6,166 nucleotides of DNA from Pseudomonadota bacterium (GCA_023453335.1 JAEXTU010000176.1:1-6166), one strand, 5' to 3'. Shown: positions 1 through 5,687, counted from the stretch's first letter. A program made the numbers and translations. Notes: a model not told the origin generated them from the letters alone.

Positions 1-300
1 GCCCTCAAGTTCACCCCGGCCGGGAGCGTGGAAATCTCGGCGCGGGCGGTGGACAGCGCAGTGGAGATCCGGGTCAGCGACACCGGCCCGGGTGTGCCCG
101 AGGCCGAGCGCGGGCTCATATTCCAGAAGTTCTACCAGATGAACGACGGGGACCGGGACCGGAGCAAGCCCAAGGGCACCGGCCTGGGCCTGGCCATCTG
201 CCAGCAGATCGTGGAGCACTACGGCGGCCAGATCTGGTCCGAGTCCGGCTGCCGCGGCCACGGCGCCTGCTTCGCCTTCCGCCTGCCGGCCCTGTCCTAG
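1..300 (+). CDS. Histidine kinase, C-terminal ATP-binding domain (5' end outside window)
   Basis: This is the last 99 codons of a sensor histidine kinase whose start lies left of the window. The frame is open from base 1. It begins with ALKFTP, the tail of the N box that normally reads NALKFTP. It then shows the G1 box DTGPGVP (bases 79-99), an F-box-like IFQKFYQ segment and the G2 box GTGLGLAI (bases 175-198). The protein ends about 34 residues later with the usual closing beta strands of HATPase_c and a TAG stop. The domain binds ATP and supplies the phosphate for a conserved His that must lie upstream. No sensor, HisKA or receiver part is visible, so the signal and partner are unknown. No receiver domain follows, so at this end it is a classical rather than hybrid kinase. 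It converges on the kinase gene at 310-3162 with only 9 bases between the stops and no obvious terminator between them. The family call is very secure. Confidence 0.93.
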   Translation, partial: ALKFTPAGSVEISARAVDSAVEIRVSDTGPGVPEAERGLIFQKFYQMNDGDRDRSKPKGTGLGLAICQQIVEHYGGQIWSESGCRGHGACFAFRLPALS

Positions 301-309
301 CGGCGAAAC

Positions 310-3162
310 CTATCCCAGCACCCGGGCCATGGCCTTGACCAGTTCGGACAACTCCACCGGCTTGGCGATGTAGCCGCTCATGCCCGCGGCCAGGAACTCC
401 TCGCGGTCCCCGGGCATGGCGTGGGCGGTCATGGCCAGGATGGGCACCCGGGTCTTGACCCCCAGGCTGGCGGAGGTGCGCACCGTCCGGGCCAGCGCCA
501 GGCCGTCCATCTCCGGCATCTGGATGTCCGCGATGACCAGGTCGTAGTCGCCCTGCTCCAGGAGTTCCAGGGCGTGCCGGCCGTTGGCCGCGGCGGTGAC
601 CGTGCAGCCCAGGCCCTGCAGGAACCGGGTGGCGGCGAAGCGGTTGACCCGGTCGTCCTCGGCCAGGAGCACCCGCAGGCCGCTGAAGGCCGGCGCGGGA
701 GCCGGCCCCGCGGCCGAGTCCCCGGCAGCGGCGGCCGCGCCCACCCCGCAGGGGATGGTGAAATACACCGTGGTGCCCTCCCCCACCGCGCTCTCCACCG
801 CCAGGGTCCCGGCCATGAGGCGCACCAGGGAGCGCACGATGCCCAGGCCGATGCCCGCCCCCTGCCGCCGGCGGGTGAGCGAGCCGTCGGCCTGGGTGAA
901 GGGCTCGAACACCGCGGCGAGCATATTTTCGGGAATGCCGATGCCGGTGTCCGCCACGCTGACCAGCAGGCAGACCTCGCCCCGGGCCGGGCAGTAGGGC
1001 AGAACCCGGGCGTCCACCTCCACCCGGCCCTTCTCGGTGAACTTGAGGGCGTTGCCCATGAGGTTGAACAGGACCTGGCGCAGCCGGCCGGGGTCGGCCA
1101 GGAGCACCCGCGGCACGGAGGCGTCCACCTGCGCCGCGAGTTCCAGGCCCCGGCTGGCCGCCTCGTACTTGAAGGCCCGCTGCAGGGAGCCCAGGATGGC
1201 CCGCAGGTCCGCGGGCTCCCGGTGGATGTCCAGGCGGCCGGCCTCGATCCGGGCGAAGGTGAGGATGTCGTTGATGATGTTCAGCAGCCCCCGGCCTGAC
1301 TCCAGGGCGGTGGTCACCAGCTCCTTGCGGTCCGGCTCCAGGGGCATGGCGTCCAGGAGCTGGAGCATGGCCAGCACCCCGTTCAGGGGGGTGCGCAACT
1401 CGTGGCTCACGTTGGCCAAAAACTCGCCCTTGGCCCGGTTGGCGGCCTCGGCCGCCTCCTTGGCGTCCAGGAGCTTGCGCTCCATGTCCAGGCGCGCGGA
1501 GATGTCCCGGATGGCGGCGATGTGCACCGCCCGGCCCTGCCATTCGAAATGGCGGCCGGTGATCTCCACCGGGAAGATGCGGCCGTCGCGCTTGCGGTGC
1601 CAGCGGATGGGGACCAGCTCGACCCCTCCCCGGGTGGCGGTGCGGGTGCGGTCCGGCTCGGCCGAGAGGTCCACGTTGCGCAGGCCCAGGAGCTGGGCCC
1701 GGGTGTAGCCGTAGAGTTGGCAGGCGGCCGGGTTGGCCTCCAGGATGCGCCCCTCCACGTTGTCCACCAGCACGATGGCGTCGGACTCCATCTCGAAGAG
1801 CTGGCGGTAGCGGTCCTCGCTCTGGGCCAGGGCGGCCTCGGCCTGCTTGCGGCTCGAGAGGTCGGTGTGGGTGCCGATGATGCGCAGGGGCTTGCCCGCC
1901 TCATCCCGGGCCATGACCTTGCCCCGCGCCAGGACCCAATGGAAGCCCTCGTCCTTGCGCCGGATGCGGAACTCGCTCTGGTAGAAGGGAACTTCGCCGC
2001 GCAGGTGGCGGCCCAGGTCGGCGTACACGCGGTCCCGGTCCTCGGGATGGACCCGGCTGTCCCAGTCCTCGATGCCATTGCCCACGTCCGCCTCGGCGTA
2101 GCCGAGCATCTCCTTCCAGCGCGGGGAATAGAACACCCGGCCGGTGACCATGTCCCAGTCCCAGACCCCGTCCTGTGCTCCCTCCAGGGCGAAGCTCCAG
2201 CGCTCCTCGCTGCGGCGGACCGCCTCCAGGAGCTCGCCCAGGCGGGCGGTCTGGCGGCGCACCGTGCGGCGCAGGACCAGGGTGAAGCCGGCCAGGATCA
2301 GGACCACCCCGCCGGCCCCGGCCAAGGCCAGGAGCAGGGGCCGCAGCGAAGCCACCGCCTCCAGCGGCGAGCCCAGCCACTTGTTCTCCAGGGCGGAGAG
2401 CCGGGCCGCGGGGATGGCGGCGAAGCCGTCCTCCACCAGGCGGAGCACGTCCCGGCGGCCCTTGCGCACCGCGCGGTGGAACTCCCCGGAGCCCAGGGTG
2501 AAGCAGAGCCGGAACTGCCGCTCCAGGCCCAGCTTGTAGAGGTAGTAGAGGGCCGGGGGCCGGTCCACGCAGAACACGTTGACCTCGCCCCGCCGGGCGG
2601 CGCGGATGACCTCCTCGTAGCTGTCGTATTCCCGGAAGCTGGTCACCCCGCCGTCGCGCAGGGTCCCGATGCTGGCGTCGCCGGCCTTGACCCCGACCAC
2701 GAAGCCGCGCAGGGAGGCCAAGTCGGTGATCCCGCCCAGGTCGTGCCGGGCGAAGACCGGGACATCGAGCCGGGCGTACGGCTTGGTGAAATCGTAGAAC
2801 GGCTCCCGTTGCGGGGTCTGGAAGATGGTGTCGATGACGTCGGCCTTGCCCGCCAGCAGGTATTCCTGGGCCTTGCCCCAGTCCATGCCCACCAGGGCCA
2901 CGGCCACCCCGGTCTGCTCCTCCCACAGCCGCCACTCGTCCACCAGCAGGCCCTGCAGCTTTCCTGCCTCGTCGCGGAAGATGTAGGGCGGGTAGTTGTC
3001 GTCGGCCACCACGGTGATGGCGTCCATGATGCGGCCGGACGCGGCCGGGGGCGCGGCCAGGGCGGCGGCCGCCGCCAGGAGCAGCGCGGCCAGCCCCGCC
3101 CCCAGGAAAAAGCGCCGCACCCTCCGTTCGGCGGGAACGGCCGTGGCATTATTGAAAACCAT
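310..3162 (-). CDS. Hybrid sensor histidine kinase with periplasmic solute-binding domain (SBP_bac_3-TM-PAS-PAS-HisKA-HATPase-REC)
   Basis: A 950-residue membrane sensor kinase of BvgS/EvgS-like layout. A hydrophobic N-terminal segment (about 18-37) acts as signal peptide or first TM. A type 3 solute-binding domain follows (about 47-268). R119 (in TPQRE) and D200 (in FCVDR) sit where amino-acid-binding proteins hold the carboxylate and amine of the ligand, so the signal may be an amino acid or similar small solute (inference). A second TM segment lies at about 270-298. PAS domains follow at about 318-440 (PAS_3-like, FHWVLARG) and 447-560. HisKA carries the phosphoacceptor H587 in SHELRTPLNG. 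HATPase_c has N700/N704, D738 in DTGIGIP and a slightly divergent G2 box, GAGIGLGI (768-775). After an Ala/Pro linker, the receiver domain (about 829-950) shows D836/D837, phosphoacceptor D879 (DIQMPEMDG), T912 and K934. There is no HPt domain, so a separate HPt protein would be needed for onward relay. The ATG at 3162 is chosen because it directly precedes the signal/TM segment; its Shine-Dalgarno is weak, and a longer reading would run into the gene upstream. It starts 56 bases after the ADP-ribosylglycohydrolase-like gene and is probably co-transcribed with it. Confidence 0.93.
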   Translation of the reverse strand: MVFNNATAVPAERRVRRFFLGAGLAALLLAAAAALAAPPAASGRIMDAITVVADDNYPPYIFRDEAGKLQGLLVDEWRLWEEQTGVAVALVGMDWGKAQEYLLAGKADVIDTIFQTPQREPFYDFTKPYARLDVPVFARHDLGGITDLASLRGFVVGVKAGDASIGTLRDGGVTSFREYDSYEEVIRAARRGEVNVFCVDRPPALYYLYKLGLERQFRLCFTLGSGEFHRAVRKGRRDVLRLVEDGFAAIPAARLSALENKWLGSPLEAVASLRPLLLALAGAGGVVLILAGFTLVLRRTVRRQTARLGELLEAVRRSEERWSFALEGAQDGVWDWDMVTGRVFYSPRWKEMLGYAEADVGNGIEDWDSRVHPEDRDRVYADLGRHLRGEVPFYQSEFRIRRKDEGFHWVLARGKVMARDEAGKPLRIIGTHTDLSSRKQAEAALAQSEDRYRQLFEMESDAIVLVDNVEGRILEANPAACQLYGYTRAQLLGLRNVDLSAEPDRTRTATRGGVELVPIRWHRKRDGRIFPVEITGRHFEWQGRAVHIAAIRDISARLDMERKLLDAKEAAEAANRAKGEFLANVSHELRTPLNGVLAMLQLLDAMPLEPDRKELVTTALESGRGLLNIINDILTFARIEAGRLDIHREPADLRAILGSLQRAFKYEAASRGLELAAQVDASVPRVLLADPGRLRQVLFNLMGNALKFTEKGRVEVDARVLPYCPARGEVCLLVSVADTGIGIPENMLAAVFEPFTQADGSLTRRRQGAGIGLGIVRSLVRLMAGTLAVESAVGEGTTVYFTIPCGVGAAAAAGDSAAGPAPAPAFSGLRVLLAEDDRVNRFAATRFLQGLGCTVTAAANGRHALELLEQGDYDLVIADIQMPEMDGLALARTVRTSASLGVKTRVPILAMTAHAMPGDREEFLAAGMSGYIAKPVELSELVKAMARVLG

Positions 3163-3218
3163 AGTCCGATGGTACGGGAAGCGGACCGGAAAATCCAGCC
3201 GCCCGCGGCGCTCCCTGG

Positions 3219-4304
3219 CTAGGCCTCCCGGGACTCGGCCTGTCGGCCCAGTTCCCGGGCCAGGGCCACGATCTCCTCCCCGTTGGCCAGTCCGGCCAGG
3301 AAACGCTCCGGGATGCCGGACAGGCCCACCCGCGCTCCCACCAGGGTCCCGGCCAGCATGGCCCGGGACATGTTCTGGCCCCCGCCGTTCACCGCGTGCA
3401 GCACCGCGGACGCGAAGTCGTCGGCAAAGCGGGACGCCAGGTAGTAGGCGGCCGGGAGCTGGCAGATGATGCTGCACGGCAGGCCGTAGACCAGGCTGGC
3501 CTTCCAGGCCGGCTCGATGCGCACGTCCGGGTCGTGCGCCGCGGTCCACACGTGGGAGGGGAAGAGCAGCCCGTCCGGCGCGGTGAGGGTGGCCGAGGTA
3601 GGGAGGGGCGTGCCCTGGTAGACGCCCTGCCGCTCGGCCAACACCACGTGGGTGAAGGGCAGTTCGCGGTGCTCGACCATGGCGTACAGCCGGCCGCCCA
3701 GGCCGGCGTCCAGGGTGTCGCCGCGCACCAGGGCCGCCACCACTATGGCGTAGGACAGGCTGAGCGCGGCCACGAAGGGGTCGGCGTGGGTGATAAGGAT
3801 GTTCTCCCGGGCCGCAAGCGCGCCGGCCATGGGGTCCCGGGCCAGGGCCGCGGCCACGAAGGCGGCCCGCTCCGCGGCCTCGGTGGTGTCCGCGTACCCG
3901 CCGGTCTGGCCCCAGGGCCGGCCCTCCCGGCGGGCGGCGAAGGCGTCGCGCATGCCCTGGTTGGTGTAGCCCCCCGGGCCGGAATAGGGCGTGCCGTCCA
4001 TGCGGGCCAGGAACTTTTCATCCAGGCGCGCGCCAAAGTCGGCCGCGTCCCACCCGCCCTGCCCCACCAGGGAGCGCAACAGCTCCAGGCAGACCAGCCC
4101 GCTCTGGGACAGGTCCCCGGCCTTGAGCCCCGCGTGGTAGCGGCCGGGCCTGGGCTCGGTGTACCCGTCGATCCACGGCCCGAAGTCCCGGCGCAGGGCC
4201 GCCAGGTCATAGTACCAGTGTGGCCCCAGGCCCAATGCATCGCCGATCAGCGCACCGACAACGGCCCCGGCGGCCCGGTCGGCCAGGGAAGGACTCATGG
4301 CCAT
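3219..4304 (-). CDS. ADP-ribosylglycohydrolase / J1-crystallin-like protein with altered metal-site motifs
   Basis: A 361-residue protein of the ADP-ribosylglycohydrolase (DraG/ARH) fold. The N-terminal signature GALIGDALG (17-25) is intact and is followed by HWYYD (29-33). GYTEPRPGRYHAG and KAGDLSQSG (61-69) then stand where typical members carry the metal-binding TDDTQ motif. THADP in the middle and NGGGQNMSR (306-314) near the C terminus are the other landmarks; the latter occupies the place of GGDTDT. Active family members remove ADP-ribose from proteins or small molecules using two Mg ions held by these Asp/Thr residues. Here most of those ligands are missing, so hydrolase activity is doubtful. 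From memory, a J1-crystallin-like subgroup carries HWxYD, KAGD and GGDN-type variants, and this protein seems to belong there. ATG at 4304 is chosen over an in-frame ATG at 4298 because AAGGAG lies 7 bases upstream. No signal peptide is visible, so it is probably cytoplasmic. The 113 bases upstream (4305-4417) hold its leader and perhaps a promoter. The hybrid kinase follows in the same direction. Confidence 0.85.
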   Translation of the reverse strand: MAMSPSLADRAAGAVVGALIGDALGLGPHWYYDLAALRRDFGPWIDGYTEPRPGRYHAGLKAGDLSQSGLVCLELLRSLVGQGGWDAADFGARLDEKFLARMDGTPYSGPGGYTNQGMRDAFAARREGRPWGQTGGYADTTEAAERAAFVAAALARDPMAGALAARENILITHADPFVAALSLSYAIVVAALVRGDTLDAGLGGRLYAMVEHRELPFTHVVLAERQGVYQGTPLPTSATLTAPDGLLFPSHVWTAAHDPDVRIEPAWKASLVYGLPCSIICQLPAAYYLASRFADDFASAVLHAVNGGGQNMSRAMLAGTLVGARVGLSGIPERFLAGLANGEEIVALARELGRQAESREA

Positions 4305-4311
4305 GGCGAAA

Positions 4312-4317
4312 CTCCTT
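4312..4317 (-). promoter_or_regulatory. Ribosome binding site of the ADP-ribosylglycohydrolase-like gene
   Basis: The minus strand reads AAGGAG here, 7 bases before ATG at 4304 and 13 bases before the in-frame ATG at 4298. The spacing decides for the first ATG. A possible short stem (GCTCC with GGAGT, loop CCCAAAA) could partly cover the site, but it is too small to argue for regulation. Confidence 0.75.
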
Positions 4318-4417
4318 TTGGGGGAGCCTAGCATGGAGGGAGAATTTCGGCGAGGGAAACGAGGGCAGGCAGAAAAGAAGACGGCATAAAGCACAGCTGC
4401 GTAATATACAGTGGCTC

Positions 4418-4843
4418 TTACTGTCGTGGCCTTCCCGCCCAGAGGTGGAACGTATAGTCGCCCATCGGTTTGTTCGGGAAGATGCCAAGATCATCACGGA
4501 TGGCAAACATCAGCTTCGTCAGCAAATCGTCATGCCGCTCATCGCTGCGGTTCATGTTCGACTCAGCGGTCTCGTCCAAGTATCCCCGCAATGCAATCAG
4601 CACAGCAGGTGAGCCGACGAGAAAAATGTTGTTCGCCGCACTGGCAAACCGGACCTTCGCGTCCACAGGTGCAGGAGGCCCACCCAGCTCGTTGATTGCT
4701 GCCATAAGTTCTTTGTAATGATCGAGCTTTTGCTTGCGCCATTCCGCTTCCCGCCCTTTCTTCTTAGTGAGAAAGAACGTCAATGCGCTGGCCACAAGGC
4801 CTGCGGCAGCTGAAATAATCGCGACGATGACTGGTGCATCCAT
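4418..4843 (-). CDS. Small membrane-anchored protein of unknown function
   Basis: A 141-residue protein with one clear N-terminal TM helix (about 4-25), followed by a positively charged stretch (KKKGREAEWRKQKLDHYKEL, about 27-46) that should keep the rest in the cytoplasm. The soluble part is mostly helical. Its noticeable segments are FASAANNIFLVGSPAVLIAL (66-85), DETAESNMNRSDERHDDLL (90-108) and AIRDDLGI (114-121). This pattern, with TM, basic helix, LVxSPxV and HDxLLxxLxxAIRxDLG, recalls a widespread family of uncharacterised small anchored proteins in accessory regions; I cannot assign a function. ATG at 4843 is chosen because it precedes the TM helix directly; its Shine-Dalgarno is weak, and a GTG at 4855 is an alternative. 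It begins 23 bases after the toxin stop in the same direction, so it may be the third gene of that operon. GC is about 52% in sampled lines, against roughly 67% in the toxin and 77% in the kinase. This suggests a separate, recent origin. Confidence 0.72.
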   Translation of the reverse strand: MDAPVIVAIISAAAGLVASALTFFLTKKKGREAEWRKQKLDHYKELMAAINELGGPPAPVDAKVRFASAANNIFLVGSPAVLIALRGYLDETAESNMNRSDERHDDLLTKLMFAIRDDLGIFPNKPMGDYTFHLWAGRPRQ

Positions 4844-4866
4844 ACTTGATGACACTACCCAAAAGC

Positions 4867-5118
4867 TTACTTGTACACGTCCCCGCGCGGTCCCAGATGA
4901 AGGGCGAGGATGAGCTTTTCCTCGGCAAGGACCCGGAGCAGAACCCGCCAGTTGCCCACCCTCAACCGCCACTCCGGGCGTCCTCGCAAGGGCTTCACGT
5001 CACCGGTAGAGGGACCGGCGGAAAGTTCCAGGAGCGCCCGCAGTATGCGCTCCTGCTCGCCCACCGGCAATCTGGCCAGCTTCTTCTTGACCGGCGGCAG
5101 AATGGAAACCCGCCACAC
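4867..5118 (-). CDS. RelE/ParE-family toxin
   Basis: An 83-residue protein with the compact RelE/ParE layout. A first beta strand (WRVSIL) leads into two helices (VKKKLARLP and EQERILRALLEL). The family core follows as K42PLRG, then WRLRVGNWRVLLRV (50-63), then the closing strand and LGPRGDVYK (75-83). The basic residues K42, R51, R53, R58 and R78 and the penultimate Y82 are in places used by RelE-type mRNA endonucleases on the ribosome. The ParE branch, which poisons gyrase, cannot be excluded. The start is GTG at 5118; no usable ATG exists near the N terminus. The minus strand reads GAAGGGG at 5131-5125, inside the end of the antitoxin gene, and serves as Shine-Dalgarno. Only 3 bases separate the antitoxin stop from this start, so translation is probably coupled. 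The antitoxin-first order is typical of type II modules. Confidence 0.87.
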   Translation of the reverse strand: MWRVSILPPVKKKLARLPVGEQERILRALLELSAGPSTGDVKPLRGRPEWRLRVGNWRVLLRVLAEEKLILALHLGPRGDVYK

Positions 5119-5121
5119 GCG

Positions 5122-5355
5122 CTACCCCTTCTTGGGGTCAACCCCCAACTCGCGCATGACTTCTTCCACCGACTGCGCACTGTCCGGGTCCTTCTGGTAG
5201 GCAGCCCATGCAACCTCGACTTCGGCAACCTCTTCGTCGGAAAGCCGATCCTCGGCGTACTCCAGGTTCTTCACCCGCAGGGCCTCCCACTCCTCAATGG
5301 GCACGATGACCGCTGACCGCCGGCCTTCAGCGTCGAGCACATACTGAACGCTCAT
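5122..5355 (-). CDS. Type II antitoxin, Phd/YefM-like
   Basis: A 77-residue acidic protein immediately upstream of the RelE/ParE-like toxin. The N-terminal part (MSVQYVLDAEGRRSAVIVPI, then EEWEAL) matches the pattern of short antitoxins in which a strand-turn-strand with a DxxG turn leads into an IPIEEWE helix. The remaining 45 residues are charged and helical (RLSDEEVAEVEVAW, QSVEEVMRELG) and would wrap the toxin. The expected role is to neutralise the toxin and to repress its own promoter. The N terminus is only loosely Phd-like, so the exact antitoxin family is uncertain, but the function is well supported by the neighbour. ATG at 5355 is chosen because AGGAGG lies 8 bases upstream; the frame stays open further upstream through the tRNA but carries no coding signal there. 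The gene begins about 100 bases downstream of the tRNA-Ser 3' end. Confidence 0.85.
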   Translation of the reverse strand: MSVQYVLDAEGRRSAVIVPIEEWEALRVKNLEYAEDRLSDEEVAEVEVAWAAYQKDPDSAQSVEEVMRELGVDPKKG

Positions 5356-5363
5356 GGTTCTTG

Positions 5364-5369
5364 CCTCCT
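5364..5369 (-). promoter_or_regulatory. Ribosome binding site of the antitoxin gene
   Basis: A perfect AGGAGG on the minus strand, 8 bases before ATG at 5355. It is much stronger than the GTG-linked site of the toxin, which fits the need for more antitoxin than toxin. Confidence 0.85.
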
Positions 5370-5398
5370 GAGGTCCCCATACCACTTCTGACCCACAT

Positions 5399-5418
5399 AT
5401 GGGAATGATCTTTCCCAT
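5399..5418. repeat. Inverted repeat upstream of the toxin-antitoxin genes, candidate operator
   Basis: ATGGGAA (5399-5405) and TTCCCAT (5412-5418) form a perfect 7-base inverted repeat with a 6-base spacer, 44 bases upstream of the antitoxin start. Related TATGGGG and TATGTGGG tracts lie between it and the gene on the minus strand. Type II antitoxins usually bind such repeats over their own promoter, so this is a reasonable operator candidate. No convincing -35/-10 pair is visible around it, so the role is inferred from position only. Confidence 0.45.
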
Positions 5419-5424
5419 TCCACC

Positions 5425-5442
5425 AAAGCGCGCCTTGCGCGC
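5425..5442 (-). terminator. Possible weak terminator after tRNA-Ser
   Basis: On the minus strand, 9 bases after the encoded CCA, GCGCGC-AAG-GCGCGC (5442-5428) can form an all-GC 6-bp hairpin, followed by only three T residues (5427-5425). The stem and position fit tRNA termination, but the short T run and three-base loop make it weak. Read-through into the toxin-antitoxin genes is possible. Confidence 0.35.
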
Positions 5443-5451
5443 GAAGCAGGA

Positions 5452-5541
5452 TGGCGGAGGGGGAGAGATTCGAACTCCCGGACGGGTTGCCCCGCCAGCG
5501 GTTTTCAAGACCGCCGCCTTAGGCCGCTCGGCCACCCCTCC
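5452..5541 (-). tRNA. tRNA-Ser (anticodon UGA), CCA encoded
   Basis: A complete class II tRNA on the minus strand. The acceptor stem GGAGGGG (5541-5535) pairs with CCCCTCC (5462-5456), followed by discriminator G (5455) and encoded CCA (5454-5452). The D arm has the GCC...GGC stem with GAGCGGCCTAA in its loop. The anticodon stem GCGGT/ACCGC encloses loop CTTGAAA, giving anticodon TGA at 5507-5505. A long variable arm (GGG/CCC stem with GCAA loop) marks it as a serine-type tRNA. The T arm GGGAG-TTCGAAT-CTCTC is intact with one G-U pair. It reads UCA and, with wobble, other UCN codons. The gene has its own promoter just upstream, and a toxin-antitoxin cassette lies directly beyond its 3' end. 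Confidence 0.97.
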
Positions 5542-5551
5542 GCAGGCGCGC

Positions 5552-5580
5552 ACTGTAGGGCAATTTGCCCTAGGGGGCAA
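5552..5580 (-). promoter_or_regulatory. Sigma70-type promoter of tRNA-Ser
   Basis: On the minus strand, TTGCCC (5580-5575) and TACAGT (5557-5552) stand as -35 and -10 elements with an exact 17-base spacer; each matches the consensus at 4 of 6 positions. The -10 ends 10 bases before the mature tRNA, leaving a leader of a few bases. The stretch after the -10 is GCGCGCC, the GC-rich discriminator common in stable-RNA promoters under stringent control. Confidence 0.6.
5556..5572. repeat. Perfect 17-bp palindrome overlapping the tRNA promoter, candidate operator
   Basis: TAGGGCAA-T-TTGCCCTA is a perfect 8+1+8 palindrome. It covers part of the tRNA -10 element and most of the spacer. The half-site GGGCAA recurs at 5575-5580, and the opposite half as GTTGCC at 5594-5599. 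This gives alternating half-sites over 44 bases between the divergent tRNA and FKBP genes. It could bind a dimeric regulator, or be coincidence driven by the -35 sequence. No regulator gene for it is visible in the window. Confidence 0.5.
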
Positions 5581-5594
5581 CGCAGGAACAGGGG

Positions 5595-5621
5595 TTGCCG
5601 GAGAGGGCCGGAGCGTATACC
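5595..5621 (+). promoter_or_regulatory. Weak candidate promoter of the FKBP gene
   Basis: TTGCCG (5595-5600) and TATACC (5616-5621) resemble -35 and -10 elements, but the spacer is only 15 bases. The leader to the ATG at 5688 would be about 60 bases. A TTTAAA at 5629-5634 is an alternative -10 without a matching -35. A promoter must lie in this gap because the upstream gene is divergent; its exact place is uncertain. Confidence 0.3.
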
Positions 5622-5687
5622 CTGCGCCTTTAAACGCACTGGCGGACCCTGCCCAGCCGCTCGGCCGCCGCAACCACGGAGACTTCC

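Noticed and set aside
3185..3212. A GC-rich stem with a TTTT tract between the ADP-ribosylglycohydrolase-like gene and the kinase, as a terminator.
   Set aside because: The possible stem GCCGC/GCGGC has only a two-base loop and does not sit directly against the T tract.
1402..3222. A 606-codon open frame on the plus strand, antisense to the hybrid kinase gene, and other long frames across 116-1543 and 421-1299.
   Set aside because: They are mirror frames of a very GC-rich coding sequence, have low-complexity Gly/Ala/Arg/Pro-rich translations and no recognisable domains, while the kinase frame shows every expected motif.
3163..3549. An upstream extension of the hybrid kinase frame to an ATG at 3549.
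   Set aside because: It would overlap the 3' third of the ADP-ribosylglycohydrolase-like gene and place 129 Arg/Gly-rich residues before a clear signal/TM segment.
4305..4394. An upstream extension of the ADP-ribosylglycohydrolase-like frame to an ATG at 4394.
   Set aside because: The AAGGAG at 4312-4317 is correctly spaced only for the ATG at 4304, and the extra 30 residues lack family similarity.
4403..4408. A TATATT on the minus strand as a -10 element for the ADP-ribosylglycohydrolase-like gene.
   Set aside because: It matches the consensus at 5 of 6 positions, but the sequences 16-18 bases upstream (GGCCAC or AGGCCA) are not -35-like, so the promoter is not supported beyond its position.
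5356..5673. An upstream extension of the antitoxin frame to an ATG at 5673.
   Set aside because: It would translate the tRNA-Ser gene; the AGGAGG at 5364-5369 fixes the start at 5355.
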